NCBI RefSeq assembly: GCF_003253745.1 | Contig: NZ_MZXV01000072.1 | Location: 28,387-92,386, forward strand | Direction: 5' to 3' | Source: Mesorhizobium kowhaii | Lineage (GTDB): Bacteria > Pseudomonadota > Alphaproteobacteria > Rhizobiales > Rhizobiaceae | Length of the DNA stretch: 64,000 nucleotides | In this document: positions 38,625 to 46,801 of the stretch, piece after piece | How the letters are laid out: the number at the start of each line of letters is the position of its first letter | Position numbering within the stretch: position 1 is the first letter of the stretch | Notes under the pieces: model-generated | What the model saw: the letters and a program-made list of their open reading frames with translations, nothing else | Database searches by the model: none | Told to the model about the DNA's origin: nothing | Program-made: the position numbers and the translations under genes

Positions 38625-38876
38625 GAATTGGATTGTTTCGAAAAGATCGAGGCGTTAGTCGATGCGGCCAGCGCGGATGCGATCGATAGGGCGCGCGTTT
38701 TGCTGGATCAGTTCGACGACAAGTCACAAACAATCGCCCAAGCGATCGACGACTTCCTGCTTGATTTAATGACCCTGGTGTTTGTTATAGAAAGCACCCA
38801 AGAGATGTTCCATTATCCAGCGCGGCGGTTGGCACATCTGAAATTGACCAGGATCAGGCTGTTGTTGGCATCATAG
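38625..38876 (+). CDS. Hypothetical small protein, doubtful
   Basis: The frame from about 38625 encodes DCFEKIEALVDAASADAIDR and ARVLLDQFDDKSQTIAQAID, acidic and helical, ending at 38876. Protein-like composition but no recognised family; the last 25 residues look less natural. Could be a gene fragment. Confidence 0.3.
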   Translation, partial: ELDCFEKIEALVDAASADAIDRARVLLDQFDDKSQTIAQAIDDFLLDLMTLVFVIESTQEMFHYPARRLAHLKLTRIRLLLAS

Positions 38877-39372
38877 CGTTGAGCTTGGAGCCGGTCCCGG
38901 TTAGAAACATCGATCTGTTCGTCGGCTAACCAGCGTGTAAAACTACCTGCATGGCGCGTGCAAGAAATGCCGTCGCCTCCTCAGCCAGCCTCTTCGCCAC
39001 CTTTACTGCGAAGAGTCCGGCGGCCACCTCCCCTTTCCTACGACCCAGGCTCCTGACTCCTCTGCTCGTTCAGCGTCGACCCTGGCCTGCCTGTCGATGA
39101 CAGCGATCTGCGGCGACAAGCATCATCCCCATCCCTTTACCTCGGATCTCCGATCCTTTTCGTGTCGGCGCGTAGATTTAGACGCTAGCCGGCCTTTGTC
39201 GCTCAGATCATGGTTATCCATGGGTATCTGCCGATCGAAGCCGGAGAGGCGAAGCGTGTTGGAGCGACGATGTTACGTCCCACCCAAGTTCGCTTTCCCT
39301 GCTTGAGTTTGCACGGTGTCACCGAGCCCGTACCGGTGGTTACGGGTGCAGTCATTGTCGGATATTCAACGG
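38877..39372. other. Intergenic region
   Basis: About 500 bp with no supported gene. Its right end leads into the putative NifA/sigma-54 control region of the prolyl oligopeptidase gene. Confidence 0.35.
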
Positions 39373-39388
39373 TGTCGGACATGAGACA
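39373..39388. promoter_or_regulatory. NifA-type upstream site (TGT-N10-ACA)
   Basis: TGTCGGACATGAGACA is TGTC-N8-GACA and fits the NifA consensus. It sits about 80 bp upstream of the start point expected from the -24/-12 element at 39434. Confidence 0.55.
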
Positions 39389-39433
39389 CAGCGCTGTCAG
39401 AGTGATCGCATTGTTCTGAAACGATTTTCCTAG

Positions 39434-39450
39434 TTGGCACGACACATGCT
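39434..39450 (+). promoter_or_regulatory. Sigma-54 promoter before prolyl oligopeptidase
   Basis: TTGGCACGACACATGCT matches TGGCACG-N4-TTGCW with one mismatch (A for the first T of TTGC) and correct 10-nt GG to GC spacing. Points at the gene starting at 39602, 150 bp away. Confidence 0.6.
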
Positions 39451-39601
39451 GTCCTGTCCGCAAGCGCACTGCTGCGCCGCACCAATTGAGAAGAACTCAT
39501 CCCATGCTCACGCTTTTCGAACAGGCGGTCGTCGCCGCGAACACCGAGCTTTCCCGAGCCGACGGAAGCCTTTGCGCTTTCATTCTTCAGGTTGTCCGGA
39601 A

Positions 39602-41728
39602 ATGAGCGAATTCGATTTCCGCCCAACGCTGGATGCACCTGACGATGATCCTCATCTTTGGCTTGAAGATGTAGAAGGCGAACGGGCACTTGCGTGGACC
39701 GCCAGCCAGTCGGCAAAGACCCTGAAGAACTTCGCGGGAACGCGGTTCGAGAGCGACCTGGCGGCGCTTGCAGCGATTTTCGACCGTCCCGACAGGATTC
39801 CCCTTATCACGCGCCGTGGTCAGTACCTCTACAATTTCTGGCAAGATGCCGGAAATCCGCGCGGGCTGTGGCGCCGGACCACCCTTGCCACCTACATGAA
39901 GACGGATCCCCAGTGGGAGCTGCTGATCGATCTGGACTCCCTCGCCGCTAGCGACGGAGAAGATTGGGTCTGGGGCAGCGCATCGATCGAGCCGGAGAGA
40001 CGGGAAAGAGCCATCCTGCGCCTGTCGCGCGGCGGCAGCGACGCGGTCGTGCATCGCGAATTTGACCTGAGCTCCCTGAGCTTTGTCGCCGACGGGTTCA
40101 ATCTCCCCGAGGCCAGGGGCAACATTGATTGGCTCGACCCCAACACGCTTCTGCTTTCCAGTGCGCTTGGTCATGGCATGGCCACCCGCTCCGGTTACGC
40201 GCGCACCGTGCGGCTTTGGAAGCGTGGCGCGGATCCACTCACCGCGCCGGTAATCTTCGAGACCGGTTCCGAAACCCTCGTTGTGTCTGGCCATCTGGAC
40301 CGTACCGCCAAGAGCGAGCGCCTGTGGTTCGTCGAGCAGCTTGCCTGGCTCGACAAAATAGTCCGCATTGGCGATAGAAGCGGGCCGAAGATTGAGATCG
40401 GCCTTCCCAAGGACGCCAGATGGAATACCTTCGGCGATTGGCTGGCGGTAAAGCCGCGCAAAGCATGGACGGTTGCCGGGACGACCTATTGCGCCGACGC
40501 GCTGATCGGCATCTCGCTTTCCTCTTTCCTGGCTGGCGAGCGCCGTTTTAGCACTCTGTTCGAACCAGCCGAGAGGCGGGTCCTGCAGTCATTCTTCTGG
40601 AATAACGGGAAGCTCATTATCGCCTACCTGGCGAACCTCGTTCCGAGATTCGAGATATTCACCCCGGGCCCGCAGGAATGGGCGCGCCGAGCCCTAAACA
40701 CGTTTCCCGCCGAAGGGACTGTTGACCTCTGGTCACTCGATGCGGCAGATCACGAGACCAATGGAGAGATCCTGGTCTGGGCTCAGGATCCGATCACGCC
40801 GCCGCAGCTTTTCCTATTGGATCTCGAAGCCTCGCCGCCTCTCAGCGTTTCAGTAATCCTGAAGCGCAGCCCGAAGAGTTTCGACGCATCCGGACTGGTG
40901 GTCACGCGCCACGAGGCAGTCTCGACCGATGGTGAGATGATCCCCTATACGCAGGTCGGGCCGGCGAACGGGAATGGAGATGCCCCGGTTCACCTTTCCG
41001 CCTATGGCGGGTTCGGCATATCGCTTCTGCCCCACTACAACTCCTCGCTCGGCAAGCTGTGGCTCCAACGCGGCGGCACGTGTGTGGTGGCGAACATCCG
41101 CGGGGGCGGCGAGTTCGGCACCCGCTGGCACGATGCCGGGCGGAGGGAGGGCAAGCGTCTCGCCCATGCCGATTTCGCCGCCGTTGTCGCTGACCTTGTG
41201 CGAAGGGGCATTACGCTGCCGAGGCGGATTGCCGCCGAGGGCGGGTCAAATGGCGGCCTGCTGATCGCCAACATGCTTACCCGCTATCCTGAGCATTTCG
41301 GCGCGCTATTCTGCACGGTTCCGCTTGTCGACATGCGCCGCTACACCAAACTCCTGGCGGGCGCGAGCTGGATCGACGAATATGGCGATCCGGACAAGGC
41401 TGAGGATTGGGCTTTCCTGAAGGAAATCTCCGCCTATCACACTGCCACGCCGGGACAGCCCTATCCGCCTATCCTGCTCGCCACAATGAAGCGCGACGAC
41501 CGCGTCCACCCGGGCCATGCGCGCAAGATGGCCGCAAAACTGCAGGCTCTTGGCTATCCCGCTTACTTTTACGAGCCTGTCGCAGGCGGGCACGGCTACG
41601 GCAAGGACAATCGGGAGCGCGCTGCATTTATCAGTCTTGGCATCAATTTCCTTCGCAGCGTCATCGGCTGGCAAGCCGAAAGTATTTCATTGACGACCGG
41701 GAGTCCGACAAAAGCAAACTACGAATGA
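39602..41728 (+). CDS. Prolyl oligopeptidase family serine peptidase (S9)
   Basis: A 708-residue S9A peptidase. The N-terminal part starts DPHLWLEDVEGERALAW, the standard opening of the family, followed by a beta-propeller, then the alpha/beta-hydrolase domain: AYGGFGISLLPHYN, the oxyanion region ANIRGGGEFGTRWH, nucleophile elbow EGGSNGGLLIANM (Ser about 549), Asp in KRDDRVHPGHARKM and His in GGHGYGKDN. Such enzymes cleave short proline-containing peptides, often in the cytosol. The start at 39602 is preceded by GTTGTCCGGAA. A likely NifA/sigma-54 promoter lies upstream. Its 3' end has been copied into the next region by a tandem duplication. Confidence 0.92.
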   Translation: MSEFDFRPTLDAPDDDPHLWLEDVEGERALAWTASQSAKTLKNFAGTRFESDLAALAAIFDRPDRIPLITRRGQYLYNFWQDAGNPRGLWRRTTLATYMKTDPQWELLIDLDSLAASDGEDWVWGSASIEPERRERAILRLSRGGSDAVVHREFDLSSLSFVADGFNLPEARGNIDWLDPNTLLLSSALGHGMATRSGYARTVRLWKRGADPLTAPVIFETGSETLVVSGHLDRTAKSERLWFVEQLAWLDKIVRIGDRSGPKIEIGLPKDARWNTFGDWLAVKPRKAWTVAGTTYCADALIGISLSSFLAGERRFSTLFEPAERRVLQSFFWNNGKLIIAYLANLVPRFEIFTPGPQEWARRALNTFPAEGTVDLWSLDAADHETNGEILVWAQDPITPPQLFLLDLEASPPLSVSVILKRSPKSFDASGLVVTRHEAVSTDGEMIPYTQVGPANGNGDAPVHLSAYGGFGISLLPHYNSSLGKLWLQRGGTCVVANIRGGGEFGTRWHDAGRREGKRLAHADFAAVVADLVRRGITLPRRIAAEGGSNGGLLIANMLTRYPEHFGALFCTVPLVDMRRYTKLLAGASWIDEYGDPDKAEDWAFLKEISAYHTATPGQPYPPILLATMKRDDRVHPGHARKMAAKLQALGYPAYFYEPVAGGHGYGKDNRERAAFISLGINFLRSVIGWQAESISLTTGSPTKANYE

Positions 41729-42116
41729 GCGAGTACAGGTGGATAACTGCGAGAACGGTGCAAATAATACGAGCACGGTTTGCGCAAATACGCGCTCGCA
41801 CGCTGTCGATCTCAATCAATACTGCAGGACTATAGAAGTCTACCATTTCTGAAGAGCAAGGAAAAATATCATGGCAACAAAGCGAATAAAGGTGGCGCGG
41901 GGAGTAGCAGCGGCCGTCGCCCTGATGCTGCTGGCACAGCAGGCCGTCGCAGCGGAGCTTGCACGAGCCCTGTACGTCCCTCCGCCTCCCCTGCGCGACC
42001 CTCCGCCTCGCCCGTGCCCTACGACAGCAACCTGGGTCATCGCAGAACCAAGCCCTTGGCAGATCCGCCTGCGCGCGTTGGGGGTCCTCACTGAGGATTC
42101 CGGCTTCGCTAAATAT
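41553..42116 (+). repeat. Tandem duplication, unit 1
   Basis: Contains the last 170 bp of the peptidase gene, a spacer, and the first 240 bp of an OmpW-like gene. Unit 2 follows directly at about 42121. Corresponding spacers share stretches such as CTGTCGATCTCAATCAATA and ATTTCTGAAGAGCAAGGA. Confidence 0.75.
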
Positions 42117-42158
42117 AGTGCCTATCCCGCTTACTTCTACGAAGACCAGTGCACATAG
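41871..42158 (+). pseudogene. ompW-like 5' fragment fused to peptidase 3' remnant
   Basis: The ATG at 41871 gives the same signal peptide as the intact OmpW (MATKRIKVARGVAAAVALML) and then PSPWQIRLRALGVLTEDSG; after codon 80 it passes into YPAYFYE, the tail of the duplicated peptidase gene. A chimeric junction left by the tandem duplication, not a real gene product. Confidence 0.75.
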
Positions 42159-42621
42159 ACACAGCTACCGCAAGCACAATCGCGAGCGAGCGGCATTCAT
42201 TGCCATGGCAACAATTTCCTTCCAGCGCGATCAGTTTGCAAGCCGATAGCGTAAATGGGGCGAGACCCACAAGGGCGATGTCTCAATACAATAAGTGACT
42301 ACGGGTCAATAACCGCGAGAACGGCGCCAATAATGCGCGCCGGCGCTCTGTCGATCTCAATCAATAGGACTATTCAAGTGCAGTCTATCATTTCTGAAGA
42401 GCAAGGAGACAATAGCATGGCAACAAAGCGAACGAACGTGGCGCGGGGGGCGGTAACAGCGGCCGTCGTACTGTTGCTGGTAGGGCAGCAGGCCGTCGCG
42501 GCAGACCTTCCAGAAGTCCCGTGCGACCCGCAGGAGGGTGCCTCGGTCACGGAATGGCCTAGCCCCTGGCAAGTCCGCCTGCGCGCGTTGGGGGTCATCA
42601 CTGAGGATTCGGGCTACGTTA
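42121..42621 (+). repeat. Tandem duplication, unit 2
   Basis: Begins with a decayed copy of the peptidase 3' end (TATCCCGCTTACTTCTACGA, then the NRERAAF-coding stretch with indels), then the spacer and the first 200 bp of the intact ompW. Confidence 0.75.
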
Positions 42622-43115
42622 ACGCGGTGCCCGGCTCTGGTCTTTCCTATTCGAACACCGTGACGCCCGAACTCGATATTTCGTATTTCTTCACGGACAA
42701 CGTCGCAGCCGAGCTTATCCTCGGCACCACCTATGCCAACATCACAGGCCAGGGCTCAATCGGCGGGCTGGGGAATATCGGCAAGGTTTGGCTGCTACCG
42801 CCCACGCTCACATTGCAGTATCATGTTAGCGATTTCGGTGCCTTCAAGCCCTATGTCGGCGCCGGCGTGAACTACACGATCTTCTATAACCAGGATGCCG
42901 GCAGCGCCGATGCTCTCAAGGTGAAGAACACGTTCGGCACGTCGCTGCAGGTCGGGTTCGACTACATGGTGGATCAGCACTGGGGCGTCAACTTCGACGT
43001 GAAGAAGCTTTTCCTGAAGCCAGATTTCGACGTCACCGTGGCCGGCAAGAAGCTGACGGGGAAGGCGGAGCTCGATCCCTGGCTCATAGGCGCAGGTGTC
43101 ACCTACCGCTTCTGA
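42417..43115 (+). CDS. OmpW family outer-membrane protein
   Basis: A 232-residue eight-stranded beta-barrel protein. Signal peptide about 1-28 (cleavage after AVAA), then WPSPWQVRLRALGVITEDSG, TVTPELDISYFFTDNVAAEL, LPPTLTLQYHVSDFGAFKPY, VGAGVNYTIFY, GVNFDVKKLFLKPD and a terminal WLIGAGVTYRF ending in Phe, as in all OmpW members. OmpW forms a narrow hydrophobic channel in the outer membrane. Start at 42417 behind AAGGAGAC. A terminator follows the gene. Confidence 0.92.
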   Translation: MATKRTNVARGAVTAAVVLLLVGQQAVAADLPEVPCDPQEGASVTEWPSPWQVRLRALGVITEDSGYVNAVPGSGLSYSNTVTPELDISYFFTDNVAAELILGTTYANITGQGSIGGLGNIGKVWLLPPTLTLQYHVSDFGAFKPYVGAGVNYTIFYNQDAGSADALKVKNTFGTSLQVGFDYMVDQHWGVNFDVKKLFLKPDFDVTVAGKKLTGKAELDPWLIGAGVTYRF

Positions 43116-43146
43116 TGGGAAGCCGAAGTCGGGGTCGCTGAAAATG

Positions 43147-43170
43147 AAGGGCGCCTCGTGCGCCCTTTTA
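43147..43170 (+). terminator. Rho-independent terminator after ompW
   Basis: AAGGGCGC / GCGCCCTT hairpin with 5-nt loop followed by TTACC, 32 bp after the ompW stop. Confidence 0.85.
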
Positions 43171-43450
43171 CCGTCAGTCCTGCACAGCCATCGGCCACCG
43201 GATCATTCGAAGAGGTTGTGTTGTTGCTCGCAGGCAAGGAGGCTGCCCGAAGTCCGAGGAAGGCTCTAATCGATTTTACGAATGACCATCCGACGCATAA
43301 AGGCCGTGGGAACCTTGAGGAAACCATTGGTGGAGCGCGGCCTCGCCACCTTCGGACCAACAGATCACTCCTGTTCTTCGGGTCTCCGCTGGCGCCTGGA
43401 ATGGAAGTGCTTAGACGCAATTTGGAGCAGGATGGCTTTCGCCGTTGTTG
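43171..43450 (+). pseudogene. Possible DUF982-like remnant
   Basis: The plus-strand frame includes FEEVVLLLAGKEAARSPRKA and LIDFTNDHPTHKGRG, which resembles the PxEALDFLxxWPxxxG core of DUF982 with changes. The downstream part does not match. Weak evidence. Confidence 0.25.
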
Positions 43451-43509
43451 ATGGAATGCCGCGGCCAACACTCGTGGCCGACATCAGTCTCAAGGGCGGC
43501 TCCAGGCAT

Positions 43510-44064
43510 GGCGGCGCTTGCCGCGAAATACCGTGAGTGCGGCTATCTCCAGGTGCGCGCGCCAACCAGCACGCTGCGCAGGGCTTCCTCGCGGGCACGC
43601 GTGATCCGCAGAGCCTGATCCTGCCGGCAGCCCGAATGATCCTTCGGCGTCAGGCTGAGCCAGGCCAGAAGGCAAAGTTTCGGTCCGATCGAAAGTCTCA
43701 GATGCCGGGCTCTTCATCACCAGTAGCGACGCATCGATCGGGAGACCGACACAGGGAATTTCGCCAGGCGCTGTCTGCTCCTTGGCCGGATGTATCATTT
43801 TGGCGTCGACGTCTTTCAGATGTGGTTGCAACTGCGCATATTCCTTGAGCATGGATATGCGAACAGCTCCGCGGCCAAAATCCGGCAGCGTCCCATCTGC
43901 CACGATACGGTCGAGCAGCGGTTCGATCCGCATATCCTTTGGCGGCGATCAGCCCATATACTGTCGCATAGCTGCGGATCGCATTGGCGAGTTGCGTGCG
44001 ATTGCGGATCAGCCTGTCGCAGGTCAACCAGCAGCAATGCCGGCTGGTTGTCATCTGTCTTGAC
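43510..44064 (-). pseudogene. IS110-family transposase, multiple frameshifts
   Basis: Minus-strand pieces in three frames line up along the IS110/IS116/IS902 transposase: MRFIPVKTDDNQPALLLV, then DRLIRNRTQLANAIRSYATV and YGLIAAKGYA, then RIEPLLDRIVADGTLPDF and EYAQLQPHLKDVDAKM, then EIPCVGLPIDASLLVMKSPA, the start of the C-terminal transposase_20 domain. At least three indels; both ends missing. Confidence 0.7.
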
Positions 44065-44160
44065 CGGTATGAAGCGCATCGTGTGAATTCTATGCCCTCG
44101 CATGCGCGATCGGGGTGCACCGTCATCTTGATCGAAGAAGACCCGGTCTCTGCGAAAGTC

Positions 44161-44379
44161 TCACGCCTGTTTGTCGGGCCGCACGAGTTCCATGTGGCTC
44201 ACCCCGAGGGCTTGTGCCAACTCGTAGATCGTGACGATCGTCGGATTTCTGCGGCCTTTCTCCAAGCCGCTTATGTACTGCTGACTGAAGCCGGAGATCT
44301 CGGCAAGCTGCTCCTGCGTCAGATGGTTCTTCTGCCTGAACCTCTGCACATTCCGTCCGACCAACTGGCGCATGTCCAT
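44161..44379 (-). CDS. XRE-family helix-turn-helix regulator
   Basis: A 72-residue Cro/CI-type DNA-binding protein: GRNVQRFRQKNHLTQEQLAE, ISGFSQQYISGLEKGRRNPT, TIYELAQALGVSHMEL. Nearly all of it is the HTH domain. Lies just outside the qseC-qseM pair and in the same direction as qseC. Its target is unknown. Confidence 0.8.
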   Translation of the reverse strand: MDMRQLVGRNVQRFRQKNHLTQEQLAEISGFSQQYISGLEKGRRNPTIVTIYELAQALGVSHMELVRPDKQA

Positions 44380-44582
44380 CCGCCCAAGTCAGCGGATTAG
44401 GCATCTTGAGTTTATCAACTATAATATGTATTCCACACGGTACGTCTCAATCCGCCCGCAGACGGCTTCGCGGAGCCAATTTTCGGAGAGAGGACAGCGG
44501 TGTTACACTCTAAACTGAATGCGCCGATCGCGGACGAGGCGATGTTGAGGGCCCTGATTGAGCCATCCGAGCGCGACACAAT

Positions 44583-44828
44583 CTACAGATCACGAGAGTG
44601 GCCCATTTGTGCCAGAAGCTCGCAAGGGTCGATATCGAGAGCCTCGGTAACGTCGAGAAACTCAATTACGTCCAGCCGACGTTCACCACCTTCGTACTTG
44701 GCCACGAAGGATTGTGGGCGGCCCAACATTTCAGCTACCTGGGACTGGGTCACTCCCTTGGTCTTGCGCGCCGCAATCAGCCATTCTAGCAGCCGGCGCT
44801 GGCGAGCTGATCGGAGAGATTTCGGCAT
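44583..44828 (-). CDS. qseC: QseC-like XRE repressor
   Basis: An 81-residue XRE protein: RRLLEWLIAARKTKGVTQSQ, VAEMLGRPQSFVAKYEGGER, RLDVIEFLDVTEALDI. It is divergent from the DUF2285 gene at 44952, with two overlapping palindromes between them. In ICEMlSym-type elements QseC is the small HTH repressor that controls its own gene and qseM by binding two operators in exactly this kind of divergent spacer. The name rests on gene order and size. Confidence 0.75.
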   Translation of the reverse strand: MPKSLRSARQRRLLEWLIAARKTKGVTQSQVAEMLGRPQSFVAKYEGGERRLDVIEFLDVTEALDIDPCELLAQMGHSRDL

Positions 44829-44864
44829 CAGACGAACCGGCCAACAAGGAACCGGCTCAGCGAC

Positions 44865-44898
44865 TAATCCCAGTTTCGGATTATCCCATTTTAGGATA
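44865..44898. promoter_or_regulatory. Two overlapping operators between qseC and qseM
   Basis: TAATCC-N7-GGATTA at 44865-44883 and TATCC-N7-GGATA at 44882-44898 are both perfect palindromes with the same 7-nt spacing, and adjoin through a shared GGATTATCC core. This is the expected arrangement for a repressor that binds two neighbouring sites to switch divergent promoters. Confidence 0.75.
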
Positions 44899-44951
44899 TT
44901 GTGCCGTCATGATCTGCGCGGGCGCGGAATAGGTCTTAGGCGAGACATGAA

Positions 44952-45227
44952 ATGGTAGACAGATTGTTCCAACCTGCTGTTGCCGACGAGGTCCCATGGG
45001 CGGAGAGCCTGACCGCTTACGACGATGAACACTTCACGACATATTTGAAGCTCATAGACGCATGCGCCGACAATGTGAGCGAAGAAGAGATGGCGCAGGC
45101 GATATTGGGCATCGATCCGGTGCAAGAGCCAGCGCGCGCCCAAAGGGCGGTTCGCAGCCATCTCGCGCGCGCCCACTGGCTGGTGGTGGCGGGGTACAAA
45201 GAGCTGTTCTCTGGCCAAAAGGCCTGA
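44952..45227 (+). CDS. qseM: QseM-like DUF2285 antiactivator
   Basis: A 91-residue single-domain DUF2285 protein: ESLTAYDDEHFTTYLKLIDA, EEEMAQAILGIDPVQEPARA, QRAVRSHLARAHWLVVAGYK. DUF2285 is an HTH-like fold. In ICEMlSym-type islands QseM binds and blocks both TraR and FseA, keeping transfer off in most cells. Start at ATG 44952 (the ATG at 44947 meets a stop at once). Convergent with fseA, 12 bp between the stops. Confidence 0.8.
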   Translation: MVDRLFQPAVADEVPWAESLTAYDDEHFTTYLKLIDACADNVSEEEMAQAILGIDPVQEPARAQRAVRSHLARAHWLVVAGYKELFSGQKA

Positions 45228-45239
45228 TGGTGACAGTCG

Positions 45240-45842
45240 TTATAGAAGAAAACGCCTATACCCACCGGCCATGAGCGAGCGCCCGCGTCTGACTGCACGG
45301 CGGACGCTGTCGCGAAGATGGTCACCGGGGTCGGCCCAGTCCTGCTCGACGCGGGCTCTGCCGAAGAGGGCAAGGCCGATTTCGCGGTGCGGTGCGCCAG
45401 CGATGGAGCCGTCGAGCGCACGCAAGACGCGGCGCAACCGCGAGCAACGGGGCTCGGTCGGAAAGAATCCTGGTTGCAGCCTGCCGGTCCAACAGAGGCT
45501 GTTCAGACATTCCAACGCGTTCAGGCGTTGCTTCAGTTCCTCTGGCGACCAGAGGACGGAGGATGTCAATCGCACAGGTTCGAGGATGCTGACGCCTGAG
45601 GCAGCCAGCTGCAAGCTCCTGCCACTGTCCTCGACAAGGAGGTGCTGATGCCCGTCCCGCGTGACGAATATGGAGATGCGGCAGGAGCGCGCGGCGAGAT
45701 CGAGCACGTCGACCCCGCGCGGCCGCGCCGTCATTTCGGCAGCAACCGGCAAAACATGCGGACATTGGCAGGGGCACCCAAAGACGCTCGCATCAGTTCC
45801 TTTCGAGCTTGCAAAACAGAAGGCCCCACCGCGAGAGATCAA
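45240..45842 (-). CDS. fseA: msi171-like DUF2285 half of FseA
   Basis: Second half of the excision activator. It reads VFGCPCQCPHVLPVAAEM, LDLAARSCRISIFVTRDGHQ, and ends with a DUF2285 domain: RRVLRALDGSIAGAPHREIG, LALFGRARVEQDWADPGDHL, RDSVRRAVRRGRSLMAGGYR. The frame overlaps the end of msi172 and is +1 to it. In ICEMlSym the two reading frames are joined by programmed +1 ribosomal frameshifting to give FseA, which activates the excisionase gene rdfS. The only local ATG (45842) lies inside msi172, which fits expression by frameshift. An accidental frameshift mutation is less likely given the known biology. Confidence 0.8.
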   Translation of the reverse strand: MISRGGAFCFASSKGTDASVFGCPCQCPHVLPVAAEMTARPRGVDVLDLAARSCRISIFVTRDGHQHLLVEDSGRSLQLAASGVSILEPVRLTSSVLWSPEELKQRLNALECLNSLCWTGRLQPGFFPTEPRCSRLRRVLRALDGSIAGAPHREIGLALFGRARVEQDWADPGDHLRDSVRRAVRRGRSLMAGGYRRFLL

Positions 45843-46050
45843 CAGTGTTCGATGGCAGGCTGATAATGTTCACGCACCGGGCGTTCGTGCGTTCGGCACC
45901 GCGCAGCGCGTTCGCCAGATCCTTCTGGAAGTCCGGATTGCGCCTGAGGAATTCCCAGGCCCAGCCTCGGCTGGTGAGCTGCTCGACATAGCCATAGGCA
46001 CCATCATCTTGCCTGTCCGGCCAAGCAGGGCCAGGTCTTGTTTCGTCCAT
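45793..46050 (-). CDS. fseA: msi172-like DUF6499 half of FseA
   Basis: First half of the excision activator: PDRQDDGAYGYVEQLTSRGW, AWEFLRRNPDFQKDLANALR, a DUF6499-like domain. Ends at a TGA at 45793. At 45811-45816 the mRNA reads UUUUGC: a Phe-tRNA on UUU can slip forward one base onto UUU and continue in the msi171 frame (GCA AGC TCG). Lies 34 bp after traI in the order traR-traI-msi172-msi171, as in ICEMlSym-type islands. Confidence 0.8.
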   Translation of the reverse strand: MDETRPGPAWPDRQDDGAYGYVEQLTSRGWAWEFLRRNPDFQKDLANALRGAERTNARCVNIISLPSNTVDLSRWGLLFCKLERN

Positions 46051-46084
46051 TGCATCATTTCCAGGAGAGGGTTGGATTCCAGGC

Positions 46085-46711
46085 TCAGGCGATCTTCATG
46101 ACCGGTGTCCACAGCACCGGGCCCTTGAGCCCGCCATTGCGACGGAGGGCTTCCAAGCTCTCTGTCGAGACGTCGAGAATTCCGGCAACGGCACGTGTGT
46201 TGCCTATTGTTTGCGGGTCGGACAACCGTTCGAGTGGCCAGCCGGCGCGACGCAAGATCCGCTCTATGCGCAGATCGGTTACGGTGACGATGCTGCGCAG
46301 ACCGCGTGACAAACCAAACTCGACCATTCCGGCAAACAGCTCGTAGGTGCCAATTGCGATGCCGGCCTGTTTCGGTGTGGAAGGCGGCAGATCAAGCGCA
46401 AAACGGCTGCTTTCCCAAACCCGCGGATCTTCCGGCGCTGAACGGTCTGCAAGGAGAGCGAAGAAGCTGTCGCGCAGCATCGTCGGTCCTGTAGTCGGCA
46501 ACAGGCGCACGCAGCCGTCGATGCGTCCGGCGGGCGCACGCAACACGAGGTAGTGGGGACGAAGCGCGTCGAATGGATCGACCTCATAGCCGCCGCAGAA
46601 CGAAACGTCCCAATCAAGTCGGTCCCTGAAGACGCGATACCGCAAGCGGTACATCTGCTCGAGCTCGTCGCTGAACTCAGCGTAGCAATCCGGCGTGATC
46701 AACTGCATCAT
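46085..46711 (-). CDS. traI: TraI, acyl-homoserine lactone synthase
   Basis: LuxI-family enzyme that makes the quorum-sensing signal. Landmarks: MYRLRYRVFRDRLDWDV with the invariant Arg and Trp, EVDPFDALRPHYLV, GCVRLLPTTGPTMLRDSFF, WESSRFALD. 208 aa from the ATG at 46711, chosen because GGGAGAAGG lies before it; an upstream ATG at 46756 has no such site. Follows traR by 90 bp and precedes fseA by 34 bp. Confidence 0.93.
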   Translation of the reverse strand: MMQLITPDCYAEFSDELEQMYRLRYRVFRDRLDWDVSFCGGYEVDPFDALRPHYLVLRAPAGRIDGCVRLLPTTGPTMLRDSFFALLADRSAPEDPRVWESSRFALDLPPSTPKQAGIAIGTYELFAGMVEFGLSRGLRSIVTVTDLRIERILRRAGWPLERLSDPQTIGNTRAVAGILDVSTESLEALRRNGGLKGPVLWTPVMKIA

Positions 46712-46801
46712 TTTGGCCTTCTCCCTCGCATGGATAACACCTACGATTGAAGGCAAACGCCGGAGCTAATACAACCTGTGTATGTGCCCAGGTTTCTGAG
46801 A

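Noticed and set aside
38625..38876. Idea that the small ORF belongs to a phage or toxin module
   Set aside because: No motif or neighbour supports it; kept only as a doubtful hypothetical gene.
43259..43290. AATCGATTTTAC-like sequence resembling the end of a nod box
   Set aside because: The rest of the nod box consensus (ATC-N9-GAT blocks and AAACAATC) is absent; the match is short and falls inside a DUF982-like coding remnant.
46188..46205. GGCACGTGTGTTGCC resembling a sigma-54 promoter on the plus strand
   Set aside because: Lies inside the traI coding region, with no plus-strand gene downstream.
46757..46801. TACAN5TGTA palindrome between traR and traI as a possible tra box
   Set aside because: Imperfect and short, inside the traR-traI unit; not enough to claim a TraR site.
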